From positions 124,001 to 188,000 of the forward strand of contig JARHXX010000001.1 in NCBI GenBank assembly GCA_029269125.1: 64,000 nt of DNA, given 5' to 3'. How positions within the stretch are numbered: position 1 is the stretch's first letter; each line of letters starts with the position of its first letter. This DNA is from Kiritimatiellaeota bacterium B1221. Its GTDB lineage: Bacteria; Verrucomicrobiota; Kiritimatiellia; SS1-B-03-39; UBA6053. The notes under the pieces were generated by a model that was not told the origin of the DNA, made no database searches, and was given only the letters and a program-made list of their open reading frames with translations. Of this stretch, positions 8,111-16,520 are shown one piece after another. The position numbers and the translations under genes are program-made.

Positions 8111-9156
8111 GTAGAAACCTTTTGGGAGCTGGCGGCGATTTTTAAAACAGGAGGGATCGTGACCGGTGTCTGTTTGCCCCCCGGTTCCACAAGCTTCCGC
8201 AACACCATACGCACCGCCTCCCTGCCCAAATCTTCTGAGGAAAGCTGCACAGTGGTAAATGGAAATCCGAAAGGATTTGAAAGATCATCCCCAATCGTAA
8301 CCACAGATAACTCATCGGGGATCCTCAACCCCATTCCCACCGCGGCAACATACAACGGCTCCGTCACCGTCATCGAATAGGCCACCAATGCGGTGGGCCG
8401 GTCAGCTGTTTCGAGAAAACGCCTGCATAACGCAACCCGGTTGTCATGAGTCAAACGCATTTTTTCTATGGGTCTGTCGGTCGTCATCATTTGCACCCGG
8501 GGAGAAAGTCCCGCTTCCAACATCGCCTCCCGATACCCGGTGGCCCGGTCCTGCTCACTATGATGACTGGACTGCGTAAACCCCATGTAGGCAATATTGC
8601 GGTGTCCAAGGCTGATCAGATGCTCGGTTGCTAATTTCCCGGCGGCCCGGTCATCCGGGAGGACACAATCATAAGTCATGGGCGTATTCACCCACACGGC
8701 CGGAACCTGATAACGGTCAATCAGATTCAACACCACCGGCGGAATCCCATGGGTGTAATTGCAAATCAAACCGTCCGCCAGCACATCCTTCAGCAACTTT
8801 GGAAATTTGGTTTCATCTGACAACTCTTCTTTGTCCATAATCGACAACGTGAGGTGTAAATTTTCATGATTCAGCTCGTGATGAATCGAACGAATAAAAT
8901 TGGATTGCAACCGGGAGCGCCCCGGAACGGTCGACAGTAACAAACCGATATTACCCGTCTTCCCCGTCCGCGCAGCCCGGGCCGCACTGTTGGGGCGGTA
9001 GCCCAGTTTTTCAACCGCTTCAAGTACCCGCGCTTTCGTTTTGGGGGACACCGAGGTCTTGCCACTTAAGGTACGGGAAACCGTCACTTGACTGACACCG
9101 GCCAAATTTGCTACATCTACAGAAGTTACAGATCGATTTTCACTCATATTTTTCAC
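8107..9156 (-). CDS. LacI-family transcriptional regulator
   Basis: A 349-residue sugar-responsive repressor. The N-terminal helix-turn-helix is clear (VDVANLAGVSQVTVSRTLSG, about 14-33), followed by the hinge helix region (YRPNSAARAARTG). The rest is a periplasmic-binding-protein-like effector domain (NIGLLLSTVPG; DELSVVTIGDD near residue 290). The start is a GTG at 9154-9156; an ATG three codons on is equally possible. It is transcribed with the pseudopilin downstream. A half-conserved copy of the hydrolase-promoter palindrome sits 14 bases upstream, next to a TATAAT box, implying autoregulation and control of the hydrolase operon. The effector is probably a product of that glycan. Confidence 0.93.
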   Translation of the reverse strand: MKNMSENRSVTSVDVANLAGVSQVTVSRTLSGKTSVSPKTKARVLEAVEKLGYRPNSAARAARTGKTGNIGLLLSTVPGRSRLQSNFIRSIHHELNHENLHLTLSIMDKEELSDETKFPKLLKDVLADGLICNYTHGIPPVVLNLIDRYQVPAVWVNTPMTYDCVLPDDRAAGKLATEHLISLGHRNIAYMGFTQSSHHSEQDRATGYREAMLEAGLSPRVQMMTTDRPIEKMRLTHDNRVALCRRFLETADRPTALVAYSMTVTEPLYVAAVGMGLRIPDELSVVTIGDDLSNPFGFPFTTVQLSSEDLGREAVRMVLRKLVEPGGKQTPVTIPPVLKIAASSQKVST

Positions 9157-9169
9157 GCACTTAACCTGA

Positions 9170-9189
9170 ATGACAACGTATACATTATA
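9170..9189 (-). promoter_or_regulatory. Predicted LacI operator and -10 box of the regulator gene
   Basis: ATGACAACGTATACAT (9170-9185) shares 11 bases exactly, inverted, with the palindrome at 6591-6606; its second half matches 5 of 8. It touches a perfect minus-strand TATAAT (complement of 9184-9189), the same geometry as at the hydrolase promoter. The -35 is poor (TTGGGC, 17 bases upstream). Confidence 0.55.
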
Positions 9190-9478
9190 CTGATGTAAAT
9201 CGATTTGCCCAAGAAGTCAAAAAAAGAATTCAAAATCGTTTCTGACAACCAACCCGATTAGCCCCGCCAGGTTGCGTCTCTCCTCCCACGCTAACTTCTG
9301 CAAGGTTCTTGATATCAGCAGAAGTTTAGATTAGTTAACCCGGTATCGAAAATGCCCCTGCCCTGGTTAGGGAGGAGGAAAGGATCCGTTTTATCACCCG
9401 GGACGCCCACAGCTCTCTCCTTCGGATAAGAGAAAGGAACGGCATTTCAACTATTGATTTTATACAGGAAATAACCCT
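9190..9478. other. Intergenic region between lacI and the helicase gene
   Basis: No coding signal is visible. It should hold a leader for the helicase gene, which has a ribosome-binding site (AGGAAA) 9 bases before its ATG. The purine-rich block around 9368-9380 and the CTCTCTCC/GATAAGAGAAAG stretch near 9414-9436 could pair in RNA, but I see no known riboswitch. Confidence 0.4.
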
Positions 9479-10579
9479 ATGAGCACATTCAACGATTACC
9501 CTTTGCTTTCCTCCCTGCAGGAAACCCTGCGCGAAAAAGAATTTAAGATTCCCACCGAAATTCAAAGCCTCACGTTATCTGAAACCCTCGCGGGACATTC
9601 CGTGGTCGGCCTTGCAGAAACCGGAAGTGGAAAGACCCTCGCCTATGTATTACCGGTGTTACACCATCTTAAAACCCTGGAAAACGCAGGCAAACCCGTA
9701 AAAGAGCAGGGCAGCCCCCGTGCAATTGTCATGGTTCCCAATCGGGAGTTGGGCGAACAGGTCTCCAAAGTCTTCAAAACCTTTACCCACAACACCCGGC
9801 TGCGGATTCGCTCCGTATTGGGTGGAACCACCCTGAAGCTGGCCAAAAGAAATGTCTCAGGCTGTTTTGAAGTCCTGGTGGCCACTCCCACCCGTATTTT
9901 ACAATTAACGGAACAGGGCCTGAGTTTAAATGATGTGCGGTTAGTGGTTTTTGATGAGGCCGACCAAATGCTGGATGACAGTTTCATTCACAATGCAAAC
10001 CGGTTGGTCCGGGCCTGCCCCCCTCAACCACAAATGATTTTATTTTCAGCCACCATTTCACCCGTGGTTGAAAAACTCATCCAAAAATTATTTTCCGATG
10101 TTCAGGTCTATAAAAGCAAGGGCAGTCACCGGGTCGTCTCAACCCTTCACACCCAAAACGTCACCATCATCAATGGCGAACGGTTCCCGGTCATTTGCAA
10201 ATTATTGAGAGATGAAAAAATGAGAGGCGCACTGGTTTTCACCAATACCAAAAAGCAATGTGACAATCTGGCAGCCCAGCTTCAGGAAAAAGGCTGTAAT
10301 TGCGCCACTTTCCGCGGAGGGATGGACCGCCAAGAGCGCCGAAAGAATCTTAAAGAATTCACTGAGGGCAGCATCGATCTGCTCATCGCTACCGATCTGG
10401 CCTCCCGCGGTCTCGATTTTGCAGATGTCCACTGCGTCATCAATTACCACCTGCCCGAGGAAATGGAAAATTACCTGCACCGCGCCGGCCGCACCGCCCG
10501 GGCAGGAAAATCAGGTCAGGTTATCAATTTCGTCACCGAACGGGACAAAAAACTCATCGACCGGGTGAAAAAACTCTAA
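9479..10579 (+). CDS. DEAD-box ATP-dependent RNA helicase
   Basis: A 366-residue minimal helicase core. Motifs in order: Q-motif region (FKIPTEIQ, 22-29), Walker A AETGSGKT (46-53), PTR in VATPTRI (about 135-140), DEAD (159-162), SAT (190-192), then in the second RecA domain TDLASRGLDF (about 305-314) and HRAGRTAR (334-341). It ends soon after motif VI with a short basic tail and has no RNA-binding extension, unlike DeaD/CsdA. The likely role is remodelling of structured RNA in ribosome assembly or mRNA turnover. It is apparently monocistronic. Confidence 0.93.
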   Translation: MSTFNDYPLLSSLQETLREKEFKIPTEIQSLTLSETLAGHSVVGLAETGSGKTLAYVLPVLHHLKTLENAGKPVKEQGSPRAIVMVPNRELGEQVSKVFKTFTHNTRLRIRSVLGGTTLKLAKRNVSGCFEVLVATPTRILQLTEQGLSLNDVRLVVFDEADQMLDDSFIHNANRLVRACPPQPQMILFSATISPVVEKLIQKLFSDVQVYKSKGSHRVVSTLHTQNVTIINGERFPVICKLLRDEKMRGALVFTNTKKQCDNLAAQLQEKGCNCATFRGGMDRQERRKNLKEFTEGSIDLLIATDLASRGLDFADVHCVINYHLPEEMENYLHRAGRTARAGKSGQVINFVTERDKKLIDRVKKL

Positions 10580-11248
10580 ATACGCTTCAGGACCGCACTG
10601 ACAAATATTTAAGATTTGCCCCTTTTTCCGGACAAATCCCTCTGCAGGTTTAAACTCGCTGATTCCCCATGTTTAGGTTTTTCCTGGTTTGCGGATTCGA
10701 GGCGGCCAAACCATAACCCCGGCAGCAGGTAACAGGAACAGTGACCCCGGTAACAGAACCCTGGCAAAGCCATCATTATCCGGGCCAACCCTTAAACTTC
10801 CGCTTCCCATATTCACATTCAGTGAAACTTTACCCGTACAGGAACCCGAATCGGCAATCAAGCGGACAATCCATCGCTTCCCCCGCCTCCACCAACATCC
10901 GGATCGGTTCATTGCCGTGCATACGTTGCACCGGCAACACTCCCCGAGGTCCACGACGTCCCTTGGCGGATAAAGAATACCGAATGAAACAATACGCGGC
11001 CCCTATGTTTAATCCGTAATTTTGCCTGCCACCCACATTCCGTTACCGAATCACCATAAAATCAATACACTCTAAAATGCCGACAATTTAAAAGAACATA
11101 TCAAACATATATATTTATCTATTTACCCCTCTATTTATCTTGCATCTAGCATATGATATACCTTACATATATAATTCATATACTCAAAAAAGCTTCGGGC
11201 TTAAATTCCAGTTCTTATAAAACCACTTACTGACTTGGAGATAAAATC
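10580..11248. other. Gene-free 670 bp, possibly holding a decayed gene on the minus strand
   Basis: No intact gene is convincing. On the minus strand about 10673-10954 is open in one frame (ending ...GPDNDGFARVLLPGS), and 10830-11036 is open in a neighbouring frame. Phrases such as DNDGFARVLLPG look like the edge of an Ig-like domain, so this may be a frameshifted relic. The last 150 bases (11090-11230) are strongly AT-rich and probably contain the promoter of the PEP-CTERM gene. Confidence 0.3.
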
Positions 11249-12193
11249 ATGAAAAATATATCGTCATCCCGTAATTCACGATTTCTCATTCTTTATGCGT
11301 TCATGATAGTTTCGATACGGTTTCACACGCATGCAGCGGACGTTATCCAGTCAGTGAACTCAACGAGTGACAGCAGCAGTAACTGGAACACCGCCATTTG
11401 GGGGGCAGGTCCGTCTACACCCGTCTCCGGTTCCGGCGATACCTACATCAGTGATGGAAGCATTACCTCCCTGCTGAGAACCGGAAACTATACCAATGCG
11501 TATTTTGATAATACGCTTAAGCTGATCCATGGAGCGACATTAATCAATAAATCCATTTACGTTCATGATGCGGACTTCATCCTCGAGGACAACAGTACCC
11601 TCTCAGCAGGCGACAACGGAAACACCTACCTCAACTCGACCTCAATATATGTGGCCGGAGGGAATTCAGGGACACTTCGTGCGGACAGTGCGGGCCGAAA
11701 TCAAACATTCAAATCTATCATTTCAGGTTCAGGGACTCTCAATACCACCGGAGTCGACGCGACCAGTATCAACTACATCGACCAAACCGCCAACACCTTT
11801 TCAGGCCTGTGGACCGTAAGCGACAGTACCTTGGTCTCCTTAAGCAATCATTCCCTGGGAACCGGAAGCTTTTATATTAACAGTGGCGGCGTGCTGGACA
11901 TCCGCAACAGTGACTTCAGCGACGTCCATACAACTTCCGATCTCACAATCGTCTCTGGAGGATCTTTCGCCCTCAACAGCGGAATCACCAGCTACTTCAG
12001 TACCGTCAACCTGGATGGCACGGTCCTTTCCGCGGGGACCTATACCTACAGTGACCTTGATGCAGGGCAACAAGCCTTCTTTTCAGACAGTGATGGCACC
12101 GGCAGCTTTGTGGTCATACCCGAACCTTCCACTCTCTGTTTATTCCTTGCCGGCGTTTTGGCTGCCGCCTGCCTGACAGGCCGCAAAATTTAA
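11249..12193 (+). CDS. PEP-CTERM sorting-domain protein
   Basis: A 314-residue exported protein. It has an N-terminal signal peptide (hydrophobic to about residue 30, ending HTHAA), a Ser/Thr/Asn/Gly-rich central region with repeated short beta-strand phrases like those in autotransporter-type beta-helix proteins, and a C-terminal PEP-CTERM signal: VIPEPSTLCLFLAGVLAAACL followed by RK. Such proteins are recognised by an exosortase and usually end up in the envelope or extracellular matrix. No exosortase gene is in this window. A GGAG ribosome-binding site precedes the ATG. The gene sits just upstream of an unknown protein and a second pseudopilin, possibly one transcription unit. Confidence 0.85.
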   Translation: MKNISSSRNSRFLILYAFMIVSIRFHTHAADVIQSVNSTSDSSSNWNTAIWGAGPSTPVSGSGDTYISDGSITSLLRTGNYTNAYFDNTLKLIHGATLINKSIYVHDADFILEDNSTLSAGDNGNTYLNSTSIYVAGGNSGTLRADSAGRNQTFKSIISGSGTLNTTGVDATSINYIDQTANTFSGLWTVSDSTLVSLSNHSLGTGSFYINSGGVLDIRNSDFSDVHTTSDLTIVSGGSFALNSGITSYFSTVNLDGTVLSAGTYTYSDLDAGQQAFFSDSDGTGSFVVIPEPSTLCLFLAGVLAAACLTGRKI

Positions 12194-12242
12194 AGCCCCC
12201 CCCACACCAGGTGGCCTCAATCCTGTTTAAAAGGAATCCCAT

Positions 12243-12833
12243 ATGCGTTTACGAATTCTTCTCATCGTTGCCGGCCTGACAGGCATTTCCCTGCTGACCC
12301 AAAAGATGGGACAAAAAAAAGAAGGCGCGATTTCCCAAGAACTCATTCAGGTTGCCACCCGAATTGCAGAAGTGATCGATGTCAACCAACCCGTTGTCAT
12401 CATTGAATTAGGCACCCCGCTTTTGGGCGGTGGGGACATAAGCGCCGACAACTTCGAAAAAGCACTCCAGGCACAGGGGATCCAAAGCGTCGAACGTGAG
12501 CAAATTTGGGTCTCGGAACAAGCGCTTCCCCGACTGGGCTACGGCACCCTTCCGGAGGAGATGGCAGCCGATTACTTCCAACTACTGGAGAGGCACGCGG
12601 ATTCCCCCTGCATTGTCTCCCTCGTCGGAGCACCGGAAGCACATCTTTTCAAATCAAACAGGGAACATTCCGGACAGAAACGCATTCTGGTTGACTCGCT
12701 TGGAATCGGTATGGCTGATTTCAGGAAACTGCTGCAGACAGGAATCATAGACCTCGCATTTACCCCGTCCGGTATGGACGCAAGCTCCGGCCTGTCCGCC
12801 GTGACAGCGGAAAATCTGAATTACGGAGAATGA
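12243..12833 (+). CDS. Unknown protein with N-terminal membrane anchor
   Basis: A 196-residue protein. Residues about 3-20 (LRILLIVAGLTGISLLTQ) form a hydrophobic segment that could be a signal or anchor. The rest looks soluble, alpha/beta, with VVIIELGTPLLGGG near residue 50 and CIVSLVGAPEAHLF near 120. I recognise no family. It is followed one base after its stop by the second pseudopilin gene, so the two are probably translated together and may form one surface or secretion-related unit. Confidence 0.65.
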   Translation: MRLRILLIVAGLTGISLLTQKMGQKKEGAISQELIQVATRIAEVIDVNQPVVIIELGTPLLGGGDISADNFEKALQAQGIQSVEREQIWVSEQALPRLGYGTLPEEMAADYFQLLERHADSPCIVSLVGAPEAHLFKSNREHSGQKRILVDSLGIGMADFRKLLQTGIIDLAFTPSGMDASSGLSAVTAENLNYGE

Positions 12834-12834
12834 C

Positions 12835-13464
12835 ATGAAACACCCCCCGCAAAGTCCCTCCCAAATTCTTCGGTCTGTTCCGCGGCCCCCTCAGAGCAGG
12901 GAAGCATTCACCCTGATAGAAATGCTGGTGGTCATTGCCATTATCGCCATGCTGGTCTCCCTCCTCTCCCCCGCCATTCGCGCAGCCCGGGCCTCCGCCA
13001 AAAAAGCGGTTTGCGCGGGAAACCTGCATGAAATCGGGGAGGCACTTTTGCTCTATGCAAATGAACACGGAGGAAGCATGCCCATCGAAACCAGCTGGTC
13101 CAACAAGTGGTACACCAAACTGGAGACCTACGTGCCCAATGAATCCAAACGGTCGGCGTGGTGGTGTCCGGCTGAAACGATTTCGCCCCCCAAATCGGCT
13201 TATCAGGGAAGCCTGCGTCCCGAGAGTTATGGAATCTGGTTCAGCTGGGATGAGTGGCAGCAGGGCAAAAAATATAATTACGGAAAGGTGCCGGCAAAAA
13301 TCTGGCAGTTCGCCACCCCCTCTCAGACGGGGTTAATTTACGACGGACATGTGCAAAGCGGCTACTGGGTCTGGTACAACACCAGCAAAAACTACCGCCA
13401 CCAAAATGGCACATCTGTAAATATTCTTTATATGGACGGGCGCGTGGGCAGCCAATCTAAATGA
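12835..13464 (+). CDS. Pseudopilin-like protein (type II secretion G family)
   Basis: A 209-residue protein with a prepilin leader of about 25 residues, then AFTLIEMLVVIAIIAMLVSLL, the cleavage/methylation motif with Glu at +5. A soluble, Trp-rich domain follows. The C-terminus (YRHQNGTSVNILYMDGRVG) carries a shortened variant of the H-X9-DG-like signature. The family is strongly expanded in Verrucomicrobiota and relatives, where most members have no known substrate or machine. It is distinct from the copy at 7403-8110 apart from the shared ends. It starts one base after the preceding unknown gene. Confidence 0.85.
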   Translation: MKHPPQSPSQILRSVPRPPQSREAFTLIEMLVVIAIIAMLVSLLSPAIRAARASAKKAVCAGNLHEIGEALLLYANEHGGSMPIETSWSNKWYTKLETYVPNESKRSAWWCPAETISPPKSAYQGSLRPESYGIWFSWDEWQQGKKYNYGKVPAKIWQFATPSQTGLIYDGHVQSGYWVWYNTSKNYRHQNGTSVNILYMDGRVGSQSK

Positions 13465-13600
13465 CGCCGGAGATCTGCAGTCCGGATCGCCGAACGGTCT
13501 GCTCCAGGCAATCGTTCGCGTTCGTAACCATGCTCTGAACTCCGGCAGGTCTCAAGAGGAAACGTATTTTTCGACCCCATTTGCTTAACCCATTTTTTCA

Positions 13601-13620
13601 GGGGACGGTCCCCTGTCCCC
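13601..13620. repeat. REP-like GGGGAC/GTCCCC palindrome
   Basis: GGGGAC-G-GTCCCC is a perfect 6-bp palindrome, followed at once by a second CTGTCCCC half. It resembles the REP-like sequences dispersed between genes in many Verrucomicrobiota and Planctomycetota. The whole gap 13465-13825 has no believable gene; the 74-codon minus-strand frame across the palindrome is a by-product of the repeat. Confidence 0.45.
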
Positions 13621-13825
13621 CCAACTTTGCGCCCGAATGGGGTTTCCACCAATAGAATTGTGGCTTATAGCTTCGTGCGCCCCTCTGAAATTCAATCCTG
13701 TTTCCTGAGTTTTGCGAAATCCACGGATTTATCAGGAAAAAACTAAACATTCACCGCTGGATTGCGTACACATACCCCAGCACGAATTTCGGGCATAAGA
13801 ACCTTAATAAAACCCAAACACTTTT

Positions 13826-15340
13826 ATGAACGTACAACGATACCTGCGCATGGCCCACACCTCGAGTGTTCTGGTTTCTTTAATCATCAATGGCTTGTTA
13901 ATCCTCCTGCTGGTCACCTTTATTACCTTTCAGGATCAGCAGGAACGGGAAACCAGTACGGTGATGGTGATTGACCCCATGGATAAGGAACTTATCGATG
14001 AAATCGAAGAAGAAATCGAACCCGAGGTCGTCGTCGATCCAGAAACGCTGGATGATTTCAGCGATTTCAACTTCGATACCCCCATCGATACCGCCATGGA
14101 GCAAAGCCCGGAGCCGATTGAAGAAGCGGTTCAAACCGATGTCAGCAGCCTCTCAGAATTGATGTCGGATATTTCCAGTCCGGTCAAAATGACCAGTTTA
14201 TTATCAGGACGCACCTCAGTCGGACGTGCGAATGCCCTGAAACAATACGGACAGGGACTGGGCGGGGTTTCAGAACCTGCAGTACTCAATGCCCTGAGAT
14301 GGTTGAAAGAGCAACAGCATAAAGACGGATCCTGGGGCGCGGAGGGAAAAAAGGGGGATTCAGGACATACCGGCCTCGCCCTCTTGGCCTTTTTGGCACA
14401 CGGGGAAACTCCCGCATCCCGGGAATTCGGCGCAACCGTGGCCAACGGCATCCGGTTTTTGGTTGAAAATCAGGATTCCCGGGGATTACTCCAACCGGTA
14501 GGACGTCATGTGGTTTATGCACATGCCATGGCAACCTATGCATTGGCTGAATCGACCACCATGACGCAAAATCCCCTGTTGACCGCTCCTCTGGAACGCG
14601 CGGTTGCGCTCATGATCGAATCTCAACATCCCAGAGGCGGTTATGAATATGAATACGAAAAATCGGACACCCATGACGTGTCAGTGGATGCCTGGCATGT
14701 CCAGGCCTTAAAAGCAGCCAGCATCGCCCTTCCGGATCATCCGAAACTCAACGAGTATAAACTGCGGGCCATGGAGGGCATGCTACTGGGATCGATGAAA
14801 GATGATTTGGGCCGGGGCTTCGGCTACCGTCTCTCAATCCAAGCCACCCCCAAAGCCTCCAGCCGAAGAGAAATTCTGACTGCAGCAGGTCTACTGGGCA
14901 TGTACCTCACTGGAAATGGTGACAGAAAAGAGACCCGTGAAATTCTAAAATATATGGAACGTCACACCAATAGAGAATGGCTGCCGGAATGGGGCGTCAG
15001 CAGAATCGGCAGTGATGAATATGGTGGCGAACTGATGTTCTGGTATTACGCGGTACAGGCTTTCTTTCAGGAAAACCGGAATGGCTCCAATTTCAGGAAA
15101 TTCTATCCGAAGATGGTTGAGGCATTGGTAAAAAACCAGGCGGACGATGGTCATTGGAATAATTTTTCCAGAGAATCCCCTGAACAAGGACTGGTCTTGG
15201 ACACCAGTCTCAGTGCATTGGCCCTCATGGTGACCTATCGCTACCTCCCCACCACCCAGGCGGAAAACATTTCACAACCGAATCCACAACCCGGCGGCGC
15301 CACTTCTTCAGCGGAAGAGGACGTCGAATTCGATATCTAA
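13826..15340 (+). CDS. Membrane-anchored protein with squalene-cyclase/prenyltransferase-type repeats
   Basis: A 504-residue protein. One transmembrane helix (about residues 16-36, VSLIINGLLILLLVTFITF) is followed by an acidic Glu/Asp-rich linker (about 45-115). A large helical domain then has QW-like repeats typical of the terpenoid cyclase/protein prenyltransferase alpha-alpha toroid, for example NALRWLKEQQHKDGSWG near 155-170 and ALVKNQADDGHWNN near 430. The DxDD motif of true squalene-hopene cyclases is not evident, so I infer a toroidal scaffold or unknown enzyme, probably periplasmic. Similar proteins are frequent in Planctomycetota and Verrucomicrobiota. No obvious operon partner. Confidence 0.7.
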   Translation: MNVQRYLRMAHTSSVLVSLIINGLLILLLVTFITFQDQQERETSTVMVIDPMDKELIDEIEEEIEPEVVVDPETLDDFSDFNFDTPIDTAMEQSPEPIEEAVQTDVSSLSELMSDISSPVKMTSLLSGRTSVGRANALKQYGQGLGGVSEPAVLNALRWLKEQQHKDGSWGAEGKKGDSGHTGLALLAFLAHGETPASREFGATVANGIRFLVENQDSRGLLQPVGRHVVYAHAMATYALAESTTMTQNPLLTAPLERAVALMIESQHPRGGYEYEYEKSDTHDVSVDAWHVQALKAASIALPDHPKLNEYKLRAMEGMLLGSMKDDLGRGFGYRLSIQATPKASSRREILTAAGLLGMYLTGNGDRKETREILKYMERHTNREWLPEWGVSRIGSDEYGGELMFWYYAVQAFFQENRNGSNFRKFYPKMVEALVKNQADDGHWNNFSRESPEQGLVLDTSLSALALMVTYRYLPTTQAENISQPNPQPGGATSSAEEDVEFDI

Positions 15341-15434
15341 ACCGCCGACTCAAACCATTCCGGGATTCCCGCCGACGCGAACGGTTCCGCCCCCCCTCCT
15401 TTGCAAAGGCCTCGGCGGCCTTGAGCGCCGGGGC

Positions 15435-15458
15435 GCCGGCTACGGGGGACAAGCCGGC
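15435..15458. repeat. GC-rich hairpin between cyclase-fold gene and kdsD
   Basis: GCCGGCT and AGCCGGC form a perfect 7-bp stem around a 10-base loop, inside a GC-rich 120-base stretch. There is no T-tract after it, so a terminator is unlikely; a dispersed intergenic repeat is a better guess. Confidence 0.4.
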
Positions 15459-15524
15459 CCCCTCTCCAAAATCCCCTTTAAAAAAGGATTGTCGAGCGCC
15501 CTTTCTCCATACAGGGTGCGCCCC

Positions 15525-16520
15525 ATGACTCCTAAAGATCCTTTACTGGCAAAAGCCCGTTCTTATTTGCGGACGGACATCGAGCAACTCACCCGCGTCA
15601 CCAAGGAATTGGACCCCGCCCTGGCGGATGCGGTCCCCATGATCTCTCAGGCGATATCCTCGGGCCGGAAAATGATTTTCACCGGAATGGGAAAGAGTTA
15701 TCATATCGCCGCAAAATGTGCAGCCACCTTTACCAGCACCGGATCTCCCGCTGTGCTCATGCATCCGTCCGAAGCCCCCCACGGCGATCTCGGCATCGTC
15801 AACGAAGGGGATATCGTGGTACTTTTGAGTTACAGCGGCGAAAGCAAAGAACTGGTTCAGCTCATTCCTTTTCTTCGCCGCATCGATGTCAAGCTCCTTT
15901 CCATCACCGGTTCGGCGGACAATCAAGTGGCCCGCTCCGTGGATTTAAACCTCCGCGTCCGCATCGAAAAGGAAGCCTGCCCTTTTAATTTGGCCCCCAC
16001 CGCCAGCGCTCTGGTTACCCTCGCGGTTTGCGATACCCTGGCCATGTTGGTGCACGAAGCGTTGGGCTTCACCCGTGAGGCCTATCAAAAACTTCACCCC
16101 GGCGGGGCCATTGGTGAAAGCCTCACCTTAAAAGTTCAAGACATCATGCGCGGAGAAGATCGGCTTCCCGGCTGTCATCAACACCAGAGTTTGCAACAAG
16201 CGGTCCTGATCATGACCAAATGCAAAGCCGGTGCCGTGGGCGTGCTTAATGATCAGGAGGAGCTTATCGGCATTTATACCGACGGCGATTTACGTCGCTC
16301 ATTGGCCCGGGGCAAAGATTTGAATCAGACCCCATTACGTGAAGAAATGACCCGCGATCCCATTACCATTTCCCCCGATGCCGGCGCCGGGGAGGCCCTT
16401 ACCCTTTTTTCCACCCACAATATTGATGACCTGCTGGTCGTGAATGCAGAGAAAAAACTGGTAGGCACCATTGATCTCCAAGACATTCCCAAACTTAAAT
16501 TTTTCCAGGCGGACGCATGA
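15525..16520 (+). CDS. kdsD: Arabinose-5-phosphate isomerase (SIS domain plus two CBS domains)
   Basis: It converts ribulose-5-phosphate to arabinose-5-phosphate, the first step to KDO for lipopolysaccharide. The 331-residue product has the standard architecture: an SIS domain (FTGMGKSYHIAAKCAATFTS, about 45-65; LLSYSGESKELVQL, about 100-113; ATASALV-like NLAPTASALV), then two CBS domains from about residue 205 (VQDIMRGEDRLP... and MTRDPITISPDAG). I prefer the ATG at 15525 over an upstream TTG at 15489, which only adds a non-conserved leader. The start of uppP overlaps its stop by 4 bases, tying KDO and undecaprenyl carrier metabolism together. No KDO-8-P phosphatase is nearby. Confidence 0.92.
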   Translation: MTPKDPLLAKARSYLRTDIEQLTRVTKELDPALADAVPMISQAISSGRKMIFTGMGKSYHIAAKCAATFTSTGSPAVLMHPSEAPHGDLGIVNEGDIVVLLSYSGESKELVQLIPFLRRIDVKLLSITGSADNQVARSVDLNLRVRIEKEACPFNLAPTASALVTLAVCDTLAMLVHEALGFTREAYQKLHPGGAIGESLTLKVQDIMRGEDRLPGCHQHQSLQQAVLIMTKCKAGAVGVLNDQEELIGIYTDGDLRRSLARGKDLNQTPLREEMTRDPITISPDAGAGEALTLFSTHNIDDLLVVNAEKKLVGTIDLQDIPKLKFFQADA

